Source of the DNA: Myxococcus stipitatus
GTDB lineage: Bacteria; Myxococcota; Myxococcia; Myxococcales; Myxococcaceae
Length of the DNA: 64,000 bases
Assembly (NCBI RefSeq): GCF_021412625.1
Contig: NZ_JAKCFI010000003.1
Coordinates: 744,001 to 808,000 of the forward strand
Direction of reading: 5' to 3'
Shown here: positions 47,548 through 53,711 of the stretch, in pieces
Numbering within the stretch: position 1 is the first letter of the stretch
Layout of the letters: each line of letters starts with the position of its first letter
The notes under the pieces: generated by a model
What the model was told of the DNA's origin: nothing
The model's database searches: none
Seen by the model: the letters and a program-made list of their open reading frames with translations, nothing else
Translations under genes and position numbers: made by a program

Positions 47548-48873
47548 TCAGAGCAGCGTACCCTCCAGCAACATGCTGGCGACGGTGAAGTAGATGAGCA
47601 CCCCGCTGACGTCCACCAGCGTGGCGACGAAGGGGGCGGACGCGCTCGCCGGGTCGAAGCCGAAGCGCCGCAGCACCAGGGGCAGCATGGAGCCGGCCAG
47701 GGTGCCGAACGTCACCACGCCCACCACGGACAGCGCCACCGCGCAGCCCAGCAGGAGCGCGTGCTCGCCATAGGCCCCGGACACGGACTGCCACACCAGG
47801 ATGCGCCCCAGGCCCACCACGCCCAGCACGATGCCCAGCACCAGCCCGGACGCCACCTCGCGCCGCGCCACGCGCCACCAGTCCTTCAGCCGCATCTCTC
47901 CCAGCGCCAGCGCGCGGATGATGAGCGTGGAGGCCTGGCTGCCCGAATTGCCGCCGGAGGAGATGATGAGCGGCACGAAGAGGCTGAGCACCACCGCGCG
48001 CTCGATGGCGCCCTCGAAGCTGCCCATGGCCGTCGCGGTGAGCATCTGCCCGAGGAAGAGCACCAGCAGCCAGCCGATGCGCTTCTTGAGCATGCCGAAG
48101 AAGCCCACCTCGAAGTACGGCGCCTCCAGGGCCTCCATGCCGCCGACCTTCTGGATGTCCTCGGTGGCCTCTTCCTGGACGACGTCGACGATGTCGTCCA
48201 CCGTCACGATGCCCTTCATCCGCCCCTGCTCGTCGAGCACGGGCAGGGCCATGAAGGCGTGCTCGGTGAACAGCTGGCTCACCACTTCCTGGTCCGTGTT
48301 CTCCGACACGGTGATGACGTCGTGATGCATGACGTCCGCCACCCGCTTGTCGCTGGCGGCCTGGAAGAGCTGGCGCAGGGAGAGCACGCCCTGCAGGCGC
48401 TGCTCCGCGTCCAGCGCGTACGCGTAATAGACGGTCTCCACCCGCTCCCGCGCCTGCTTGCGCAGATAGCCGATGGCCTCGTCGATGGTCATGTCCGGCC
48501 GCACGCGCGCGAAGCGCGGGTTCATCAGGCCACCCGCGTCGTCCTCCGCGTAGGCCAGCAGCACGTTGACCTCGCGCCGGCTGGCGTCGTCGAGCTGCGC
48601 CAGGATGGGCTCGGCCTGCTCGGGCTCCACCGCCTGCACCAGGTCCGCCAGGTCGTCCGGCGGCAGCAGCCGCACCCACGTCCGCCGCTCGGACGGAGGC
48701 AGGTGGAGGATGAGCTCCGCCTGCTCGCGCGCGGACAAGCCGAGGAAGAAGTCATCCGCCACCGAGGACGGCAGCAGGCGGAAGCCCTCCAGGCGCTCGT
48801 CGATGGAGAGCACCGGCCACGCCTCATGGAGCTCTTCCATGGAAAGCGGGGCGCTGAGAGGGCTGTCCATCAT
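47548..48873 (-). CDS. mgtE: MgtE magnesium transporter
   Basis: A 441-residue Mg2+ channel/transporter. The N-terminal superhelical domain (about 20-125; LLPPDDLADLVQAVEPE) is followed by two CBS domains (about 130-250; YLRKQARERVETVYY, MKGIVTVDDIVDVVQ). The membrane domain of about five helices contains PLIISSGGNSGSQASTLIIRAL, the conserved pore-forming motif. All parts are intact. The start is the second of two tandem Met options, preceded by GAGG. Confidence 0.94.
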   Translation of the reverse strand: MMDSPLSAPLSMEELHEAWPVLSIDERLEGFRLLPSSVADDFFLGLSAREQAELILHLPPSERRTWVRLLPPDDLADLVQAVEPEQAEPILAQLDDASRREVNVLLAYAEDDAGGLMNPRFARVRPDMTIDEAIGYLRKQARERVETVYYAYALDAEQRLQGVLSLRQLFQAASDKRVADVMHHDVITVSENTDQEVVSQLFTEHAFMALPVLDEQGRMKGIVTVDDIVDVVQEEATEDIQKVGGMEALEAPYFEVGFFGMLKKRIGWLLVLFLGQMLTATAMGSFEGAIERAVVLSLFVPLIISSGGNSGSQASTLIIRALALGEMRLKDWWRVARREVASGLVLGIVLGVVGLGRILVWQSVSGAYGEHALLLGCAVALSVVGVVTFGTLAGSMLPLVLRRFGFDPASASAPFVATLVDVSGVLIYFTVASMLLEGTLL

Positions 48874-49069
48874 CGGGCTCACCTCGGGCGGGCTGGAGTC
48901 GACGCGTCTTGGGGCGCGGGCCTCTCTACACCCACGCGATGGACACGGCGAGAGGCAGGCAAGCCCCGCCCCGCGCTTTTTCCCAAGCTGTCACCGCCCA
49001 CCCGCTCGCGCACGGGCCGTGTGGGCTCCAAGCGAGTCTCCGGTGGTCTCGTGGTCGAGCGGAGAAGGG

Positions 49070-50440
49070 CTAGCGAGGCGACTGCGTGTACACCACCGTG
49101 GACCCGCCGGTCTGCCTGGCGTCACCGCCCCAGTAGAAGCGGGTGGAGGCGCCGCGCGCGCCCTCCGAGGGTGCCAGCGTGGAGGGCAGCAGCTCCAGCC
49201 CCAGCGCCAGGCGTCCGGGGACCTGGCGTGGCAGGGACGGGGTGGCCGCGTTCCGGGGGAACGTCACCACCGTGGGCACGACGAAGCCTCCGCGCAGAGG
49301 GGAGTCGGTCACCTCCAGCGAGGGGTCCAGGACGAGCGCGCCCTCCTCGACGAGCCAGCCTTCCGCGCGGCCCCAGCGGTAGAGGGCCCGCCCCTCCTGC
49401 GAGGACGACTGCCGCGAGCCCACCTGCGTCCAGAGGACGCCCTCCTCCAGGCCCGAGGGCCGGCCGCGCAGGGACCGGCAGGACTCCCGGGTGCGTGCGT
49501 ACGACCCCTTGTCGTCGACCTCGAAGGGGCACAGCTCGCTGTGGCCGTCGGCGGCGAGGCTCACCGTCAGCACCCGCTGCGCCGCCGCGCGGACCAGCAG
49601 GCCCAGGGTGTTGTCGGGCCCGAACGGGTTCAGTCCGCTCGCGGGTCGCCACGCGGTGGGGGGCGGGGCGGTGAGCACGCCCTCGGGGGTGAGGACGAAG
49701 CGGGCGAGGGAGTCGTCGTCGAGGACGACCAGCTCGTCCTCCGTGGCGAGCCGCGCGTGGATGGCATCGAGCGGGGCCTGGGGGCTCTGCAGCACGGACC
49801 CCGTCAGCTCCAGGTCGGTGCCCGTGTCGACGTAGCGGCGCACGCGGCCATCGCCCACCACCCAGACGACGTCTCCGGCCACCGTCACGTCGGGCGGGAG
49901 GTTCGTGGTCCCCAGCTTCTGGATGCGCCCCGAGGGCTCGCGCAGGGCGGCGCCGTCACACAGCCACAGGCCGCTCGCGGTGCGGTCCAGTTGGGTACAG
50001 CGGGGCAGGGACAGGGTGACGGGCGCCTGCTCGCCTCGCCAGGGCTCGGAGGCATAGACGCCGAACTGCTGGACGCCGCCCACCGGCGTGAAGGCCAGGA
50101 TGACGTGGTGCCGCCCGACCTGGGTGGGCACGAAGCGGACCGTCGAGAACCGACCGTCCGCGCCCACCTCGACCAGGGAGTCCACCCGGTGGTTCTCCGG
50201 GTCGTACACCTCCGACGTGGCGCTGTCGGGGACCTGGACCGTCTGCCCGCTGTCGCAGCTCATCAGCCGCGAGGCGACATCCACGCGGACGGAGACCGGG
50301 GTGTTCACCGGGAACACGGCGACGTCGAGCTGCGGGGACACGCCGGTGTCCAGGCCGCACAGCGGGGGAAGCTCGTCGGACGAGCAGGCGAACAGCAGGG
50401 TCGACAGGACCTGGATGAGGAGGGGGCGAACGGTCTTCAT
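49070..50440 (-). CDS. Lipoprotein of unknown function
   Basis: A 456-residue lipoprotein (lipobox LLFAC, Cys19). After the anchor comes an Ig-like beta-sandwich (about 40-135; VSVRVDVASRLMSC, GRHHVILAFTPVGGVQQFGVY), then a region with propeller-like strands (GDVVWVVGDGRVRRYVDTG, EDELVVLDDDSLARFVL). No enzyme motif is visible. It diverges from the small ORF at 50690. Confidence 0.72.
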   Translation of the reverse strand: MKTVRPLLIQVLSTLLFACSSDELPPLCGLDTGVSPQLDVAVFPVNTPVSVRVDVASRLMSCDSGQTVQVPDSATSEVYDPENHRVDSLVEVGADGRFSTVRFVPTQVGRHHVILAFTPVGGVQQFGVYASEPWRGEQAPVTLSLPRCTQLDRTASGLWLCDGAALREPSGRIQKLGTTNLPPDVTVAGDVVWVVGDGRVRRYVDTGTDLELTGSVLQSPQAPLDAIHARLATEDELVVLDDDSLARFVLTPEGVLTAPPPTAWRPASGLNPFGPDNTLGLLVRAAAQRVLTVSLAADGHSELCPFEVDDKGSYARTRESCRSLRGRPSGLEEGVLWTQVGSRQSSSQEGRALYRWGRAEGWLVEEGALVLDPSLEVTDSPLRGGFVVPTVVTFPRNAATPSLPRQVPGRLALGLELLPSTLAPSEGARGASTRFYWGGDARQTGGSTVVYTQSPR

Positions 50441-50689
50441 CGGCGGTCTTCCCCGACCCCCGAGTCCCTCCGGCAAGGGTGCTCGCGTGGGGCGGGCCTT
50501 CTCCCCGCCTCTTACTCCCAACCGGGGGGCCCGGTCAGCCCCGATGGGGCGCGGATGTCGGCTCATGGATGTCGGGTGGGCCCCTCGCCCCTCCCTCTCG
50601 CCCCGGCGTGAAAAACAGACACGGGAAATCACGCTGTCAGGGCTGTGATTGAAGTCGCGTCATTTCCCTCCAGAAAGGAGGCGGTGACC

Positions 50690-50854
50690 ATGAACACGAC
50701 GAACCTGCCGAGCCCGATGAATCCCGAGAACCTGAACGACCTTGTCAGCGGCATCGATGCGCTCGCGCCCGTCGCGCTGGCCGCCGCCCCTGCCCCCGCG
50801 CCTGCCCCGGCCCTTCCTGGAGATGCCGCCGGCGGTGGTTTGCCCGGAGCCTGA
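50690..50854 (+). CDS. Small peptide with conserved leader, tRNA-array-associated (copy 1)
   Basis: A 54-codon ORF, not a known family. The ribosome binding site is exceptionally strong (AAAGGAGG, 8 nt before ATG). The first 25 residues (MNTTNLPSPMNPENLNDLVS, then GIDAL) share 15 identities with the peptide at 52990. The remaining 29 are 12 Ala, 7 Pro, 5 Gly, 3 Leu, 1 Asp and 1 Val. Conserved leader plus variable tail resembles RiPP or peptide-scaffold precursors. A hairpin follows 40 nt after the stop, then seven tRNA genes on the same strand. TGTCAG lies 55 nt before the start, as at copy 2. A role as attenuator leader peptide is an alternative. Confidence 0.75.
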   Translation: MNTTNLPSPMNPENLNDLVSGIDALAPVALAAAPAPAPAPALPGDAAGGGLPGA

Positions 50855-50894
50855 CCTGTTCGTGCCCGTTCCTCGAACGTGGCGCGGCATGCCA

Positions 50895-50934
50895 GGGGCC
50901 GGGCTCCCGAAAGGGGACCCGGCCCCTCGCTTTT
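50895..50934 (+). terminator. GNRA-loop hairpin between small ORF and tRNA array (copy 1)
   Basis: A 14-position stem (GGGGCCGGGCTCCC with GGGGACCCGGCCCC, one C-A mismatch and one T-G wobble) closed by GAAA and followed by CGCTTTT. The copy at 53188 has the same stem core, mismatch and loop type. It could be a terminator, an attenuator of the tRNA array or an RNA processing signal. Confidence 0.75.
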
Positions 50935-50953
50935 CCACCGGGCAGCACCACAC

Positions 50954-51025
50954 GCAGCCGTGGCCGAGAGGCAAGGCACCTGAGCGCCACTCAGGACGAC
51001 GCGGGTTCGACTCCCGCTGGCTGCT
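50954..51025 (+). tRNA. tRNA-Gly(GCC)-like with C33
   Basis: A 72-nt cloverleaf: 7-bp acceptor (GCAGCCG/TGGCTGC, last pair G-T), 3-bp D stem, 5-bp anticodon stem CCTGA/TCAGG, T stem GCGGG/CCCGC with loop TTCGACT. The anticodon loop GCGCCAC gives GCC with C, not U, at position 33. Glycine identity elements C2-G71, C35, C36 and U73 are present. No encoded CCA. Confidence 0.82.
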
Positions 51026-51050
51026 TCCTGTCGTTCCCGACACACCTCAT

Positions 51051-51122
51051 GGGGTCGTAGCTCAGCGGGAGAGCGCTCGGTTCGCATCCGAGAGGTCCCG
51101 GGTTCAATCCCCGGCGGCTCCA
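51051..51122 (+). tRNA. tRNA-Ala(CGC)
   Basis: Complete cloverleaf: acceptor GGGGTCG/CGGCTCC with the alanine identity pair G3-U70, A73, anticodon loop TTCGCAT (anticodon CGC, reads GCG, normal U33), T arm CCGGG/CCCGG. It is the most regular member of the array. No encoded CCA. Confidence 0.92.
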
Positions 51123-51163
51123 CTTCGTCAATCCCTGTCGTTGTTTCGATGTCTGTTTCAAAC

Positions 51164-51238
51164 GCCGCGGTAGCCCAACCTGGTAGAGGCGCTGCACTCA
51201 GAATGCAGAGGTTGCGGGTTCGACTCCCGCCCGCGGCA
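51164..51238 (+). tRNA. tRNA with Leu anticodon (CAG) but class I body
   Basis: Perfect 7-bp acceptor GCCGCGG/CCGCGGC, A73, anticodon stem CTGCA/TGCAG, loop CTCAGAA (anticodon CAG, U33 present), T arm GCGGG/CCCGC. The variable region is only 5 nt (AGGTT), whereas bacterial tRNA-Leu is class II with a long variable arm. It may therefore be charged poorly by LeuRS, or by another synthetase. No encoded CCA. Confidence 0.82.
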
Positions 51239-51251
51239 TGGTGGTACTTCA

Positions 51252-51327
51252 CGGGACGTAGCTCAGCCTGGAAAAGAGCGCGCGCTTGGGGTGCGCGAGG
51301 TCGCTGGTTCGAATCCAGTCGTCCCGA
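51252..51327 (+). tRNA. tRNA-Pro(GGG)
   Basis: Acceptor CGGGACG/CGTCCCG with the proline-typical C1-G72 and A73, D stem GCTC/GAGC, anticodon stem CGCGC/GCGCG, loop TTGGGGT (anticodon GGG). T arm GCTGG/CCAGT with one wobble. Normal class I geometry and U33. No encoded CCA. Confidence 0.92.
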
Positions 51328-51351
51328 CTCGCTGTACGTGAAGGGTGTTCC

Positions 51352-51426
51352 CTGGATGTAGCTCAGTCTGGCCAGAGCGCACGGTTCGGGTCCGTGAGGC
51401 CGCAGGTTCGAATCCTGTCATCCAGA
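51352..51426 (+). tRNA. tRNA-Pro(CGG)
   Basis: Acceptor CTGGATG/CATCCAG (C1-G72, A73), anticodon stem CACGG/CCGTG with loop TTCGGGT (anticodon CGG, U33), T arm with TTCGAAT loop. It differs from the preceding tRNA-Pro through most of the stems, so the pair is not a recent duplication. No encoded CCA. Confidence 0.92.
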
Positions 51427-51442
51427 TGTGTCGTCGTTTCAT

Positions 51443-51513
51443 GCTCCGGGATGCGATTGGATCGCAGCACGGCCGTCTACCGTGTGAACAGGGTTCGATT
51501 CCCTGTCGGAGCG
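51443..51513 (+). tRNA. tRNA-Asp(GTC)-like with C33
   Basis: Acceptor GCTCCGG/TCGGAGC, discriminator G73 as required for Asp, D arm TGCG/CGCA with a short 7-nt loop, anticodon stem CACGG/CCGTG with loop CCGTCTA (anticodon GTC, C at position 33). Variable region 4 nt, T arm CAGGG/CCCTG. Position 8 is G instead of U. The fold is intact but several decoding- and core-related positions are atypical. Confidence 0.75.
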
Positions 51514-51518
51514 CTGTT

Positions 51519-51589
51519 GGGATCATGGCTCAATGGGAGAGCACCCGGTCGGCAGCCGGGAGGTCCGGGTTCGACTCCCGGTGGTTCCA
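51519..51589 (+). tRNA. tRNA-Ala(GGC) with C33
   Basis: Acceptor GGGATCA/TGGTTCC with the alanine identity pair G3-U70 and A73, D arm GCTC/GAGC, anticodon stem CCCGG/CCGGG with loop TCGGCAG (anticodon GGC, C at position 33). T arm CCGGG/CCCGG. It should be chargeable by AlaRS but lacks the U-turn uridine. The last gene of the first array; the VOC gene converges 7 nt downstream. Confidence 0.85.
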
Positions 51590-51595
51590 TGTGCC

Positions 51596-51985
51596 TCACG
51601 CGGACATGGGCGAGCAGAGCTCCACGAGCACGCCGTCCAGGTCCCGTACGTAGGCCACCGTCTGTCCCCAGGGCTTCTGCTTGGGGGGCTGGACGGGGCT
51701 GGCCCCCGCCTGGACCGAGCGCTGGAAGGCGCCTTCGACGTCCGGCGTGACGAGCGCCACCTCCACCGCGGCGGCGACCTCCTTCGGACGATGGAAGCGC
51801 ACGGTGAGGCCGTTGAGGTCCGCCATCGTCTCCGCCGCGAACGCGAGCGCCGTGGCGCCGGTCTCCATCTCCGCGTACGTGTTGCTCTCGTGGAGGAAGC
51901 GGCGCTGGAGGCCGAAGGCCTTCTCGTAGAACGCGACGGTGGCGGGCACGTCCGGGACGTAGAGGATGACGTAGCCGAGCTTCAT
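51596..51985 (-). CDS. VOC/glyoxalase-family protein
   Basis: A 129-residue protein of the vicinal-oxygen-chelate fold: KLGYVILYVPDVPATVAFYEKAFGL at the start and YVRDLDGVLVELCSP at the end, where Glu is a metal ligand. The first-strand His ligand of glyoxalase I is replaced by Tyr, so glyoxalase activity is doubtful; resistance or dioxygenase-like relatives are possible. It lies 82 nt downstream of the AraC gene on the same strand. Confidence 0.85.
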   Translation of the reverse strand: MKLGYVILYVPDVPATVAFYEKAFGLQRRFLHESNTYAEMETGATALAFAAETMADLNGLTVRFHRPKEVAAAVEVALVTPDVEGAFQRSVQAGASPVQPPKQKPWGQTVAYVRDLDGVLVELCSPMSA

Positions 51986-52067
51986 GGGGGACTCCCGGGA
52001 GGAAGGTGAGGCCGCCTGTCTCTCACGGGGACGCCGGGGCGTCTTGAAGAAATCGGACAGGCGTCGT

Positions 52068-52847
52068 TCAGCCGACGAGCGCGGAGGGCGGCACGCCCGC
52101 CAGCTCGCGGAACTCCCGCGTGAGGTGGGCCTGGTCCGCGTAGCCCCGGGCGAAGGCGACCTCGCTCAGGCTCGCGCCGGGGGCGCGCAGGTCGGACAGT
52201 GTCCGTTGGAGCCGGAGCACGCGGGCGAGGAACTTGGGGGCTACTCCCGCCTCGTCGAGCACGTCCCGGTGCAACGTCCGCTCGCTGATGCCGAGCGAGC
52301 GCGCGAGCGTGGACATGCGGACCTGGCCCGACGTGGCGCGCAGCGCCTGGAGGGCCTGGGTGGCGCGGGCGCTGGGGGCATGGCGCGCGGAGGCGCCGCG
52401 CGCGGAGAACTCCTCGGTGAGCAGGGCCATGGCGTGGGCCAGGGAGGTGCTGGCCTCGAGCCGCTCCGACAGTCGCCGGAAGGCGCGGGTGCAGTCCTCC
52501 ACGGGGACGTGGAGCCCGCGGAGCTCGCTGGGGCTGATGCCCAACAGCGCGCGCGCCCAGCCCGGGTGGAGCCGCACGCCGAGGCTCACCTCGCCAGGAA
52601 CGAGCGGGACGAGGGAGAAGCGCTCCATGGGGCCGACGAAGCTCAACCGGGGCACGGCCCCACGCCCGATGGCGCTCGCGTCGCTGAAGTGGACGATGAG
52701 GTCCGTGCAGCCATCCGGGAGGACCCGGTGGACGTCCGGGAGGGCGTCGGCGGGCACGACGAAGCGCCAGAAGGCGTCCACCGCGGCGGAGAGCGCGCGG
52801 GAGGGTGCACGCTCCGAGTAGCCCGTTCGCTTCAGGTCCGCCGTCAT
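52068..52847 (-). CDS. AraC-family transcriptional regulator
   Basis: A 259-residue regulator with an N-terminal ligand-binding domain of the type starting YSERAPSRALSAAVDAFW. The C-terminal double HTH (about 175-255) has LARSLGISERTLHRDV and VAFARGYADQAHLTREFRELAG. It probably controls the VOC gene downstream. It diverges from the small ORF at 52990, so the 142-nt gap carries promoters for both. Confidence 0.88.
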   Translation of the reverse strand: MTADLKRTGYSERAPSRALSAAVDAFWRFVVPADALPDVHRVLPDGCTDLIVHFSDASAIGRGAVPRLSFVGPMERFSLVPLVPGEVSLGVRLHPGWARALLGISPSELRGLHVPVEDCTRAFRRLSERLEASTSLAHAMALLTEEFSARGASARHAPSARATQALQALRATSGQVRMSTLARSLGISERTLHRDVLDEAGVAPKFLARVLRLQRTLSDLRAPGASLSEVAFARGYADQAHLTREFRELAGVPPSALVG

Positions 52848-52989
52848 CCGCGTACTCCCATCGTCGACAGGATAGCGGCGAAGGGGCCGTGCTTCACGCC
52901 CGACGTGGGGGTGACGGGCCCGTGAATCATGGATGTTGTCAGGAGATGTTTCATGGCGCGTCGGTCATCGGCAGAAAGGAGCGGTGACC

Positions 52990-53151
52990 ATGGCGACGGT
53001 GAACCTGACGAGCCCGATGAATCCCAAGCGAGTGAACGACACTGTCCGTGGCATCGCTGTGCTCCGCACGAACACCGAGTCGGGCACCGCTTCTGAAGAC
53101 GAGCTGCTGGAAGGACTCGCGTCCTTCCGTAGCGCGCGACCCGGCCCCTGA
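52990..53151 (+). CDS. Small peptide with conserved leader, tRNA-array-associated (copy 2)
   Basis: A 53-codon ORF homologous to that at 50690. The sequence GCGGTGACCATG at the start is identical in both, and AAAGGAG lies 8 nt before the ATG. The leader MATVNLTSPMNPKRVNDTVR then GIAVL shares 15 of 25 residues. The 28-residue tail is unrelated to copy 1 and rich in Ser (5), Glu (4) and Arg (3). A GNRA-loop hairpin follows 36 nt after the stop, then four tRNA genes (Glu, Glu, Arg, Val). TGTCAG lies 53 nt upstream of the start. It is not a known family. Confidence 0.75.
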   Translation: MATVNLTSPMNPKRVNDTVRGIAVLRTNTESGTASEDELLEGLASFRSARPGP

Positions 53152-53187
53152 ATCCCGAGCCCGTCATCCGACGGCGCGTGGTGGTTC

Positions 53188-53229
53188 GAGGCCGGGCTCC
53201 CGAGAGGGGACCCGGCCTCTGGCTTTTTT
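53188..53229 (+). terminator. GNRA-loop hairpin between small ORF and tRNA array (copy 2)
   Basis: A 14-position stem (GAGGCCGGGCTCCC with GGGGACCCGGCCTC) with the same C-A mismatch and T-G wobble as copy 1, closed by GAGA and followed by a six-T run at 53224-53229. The outer pairs differ by compensating changes (G-C to A-T at one position), showing the pairing itself is conserved. It is a good intrinsic terminator or attenuator. Confidence 0.85.
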
Positions 53230-53259
53230 CCGGGTCCCCTCTCCCCTGCAGTACCCGCC

Positions 53260-53332
53260 GCCCCGTTCTTCTATCGGCAAAGGATACCGCACTCTCTATG
53301 CGGTGAGATGGGTTCGACTCCCATACGGGGTA
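53260..53332 (+). tRNA. tRNA-Glu(CTC)
   Basis: Acceptor GCCCCGT/ACGGGGT (first pair G-T), A73, anticodon stem CCGCA/TGCGG with loop CTCTCTA (anticodon CTC, U33), T arm ATGGG/CCCAT. The D arm follows the bacterial tRNA-Glu pattern but has a T-T mismatch at 10-25. No encoded CCA. Confidence 0.87.
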
Positions 53333-53364
53333 CTCGTGTCATGCGGTTGTATGTCTTTGTTTCC

Positions 53365-53437
53365 GCCCCGTTCGTCTATTGGCGAAGGATACCGCTCTTT
53401 CAATGCGGGGAGACGGGTTCGACTCCCGTACGGGGTA
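53365..53437 (+). tRNA. tRNA-Glu(TTC)
   Basis: The same acceptor as the preceding gene (GCCCCGT/ACGGGGT), D arm GTC/GAT, anticodon loop CTTTCAA (anticodon TTC, U33) with a T-T mismatch at the last stem pair, T arm ACGGG/CCCGT. A paralog of the CTC gene. No encoded CCA. Confidence 0.88.
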
Positions 53438-53457
53438 CTTCGCGAGATTCATCTTCC

Positions 53458-53532
53458 GGTCCTGTAGCTCAGTGGATTGAGAGCGCTCGGGTGCGAACCG
53501 AGAGGCCGCGGGTTCGACTCCTGCCAGGACCA
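53458..53532 (+). tRNA. tRNA-Arg(GCG)
   Basis: Acceptor GGTCCTG/CAGGACC, A73, D arm GCTC/GAGC, anticodon stem CTCGG/CCGAG with loop GTGCGAA (anticodon GCG, U33), T arm GCGGG/CCTGC. Bacteria usually read CGC with an ACG (inosine) tRNA-Arg, so a GCG anticodon is uncommon. No encoded CCA. Confidence 0.88.
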
Positions 53533-53539
53533 CTTTCAT

Positions 53540-53612
53540 GCACGCCGAGCCAGCTGGAGACGGCATCGGTCTGACGTACCGACATCGCCGGGTTCGACTC
53601 CCGGGGCGTGCA
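53540..53612 (+). tRNA. tRNA-Val(GAC)
   Basis: Perfect acceptor GCACGCC/GGCGTGC, A73, D stem GCC/GGC, anticodon stem TCGGT/ACCGA with loop CTGACGT (anticodon GAC, U33), T arm CCGGG/CCCGG. Position 8 is G instead of the conserved U. No encoded CCA. Confidence 0.82.
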
Positions 53613-53670
53613 CTCGGCGCAGGTCCCCTCCCAGACCTGGCCTGACTCCCTGCTCGGGCGTGGCGCATCG

Positions 53671-53700
53671 AGGCCCGCGGCGGGGATGCTCCGCGGGCCT
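53671..53700. terminator. Bidirectional hairpin after tRNA array 2
   Basis: A perfect 10-bp palindromic stem AGGCCCGCGG / CCGCGGGCCT with a 10-nt loop lies between the last tRNA and the convergent Cys-rich lipoprotein gene. No T-run on either side. Confidence 0.6.
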
Positions 53701-53711
53701 GGCGCCTCACC

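Noticed and set aside
50954-51589. The first tRNA array as a set of decayed pseudogenes
   Set aside because: All acceptor, anticodon and T stems are paired and T loops keep the TTC start; only position 33, position 8 and the variable arm deviate. Decay should damage stems.
50954-53612. tRNA arrays as a sign of a phage or integrative element
   Set aside because: No integrase, attachment-site duplication, capsid or plasmid genes lie within the window; the flanking genes are ordinary chromosomal ones. An ancient transfer cannot be excluded.
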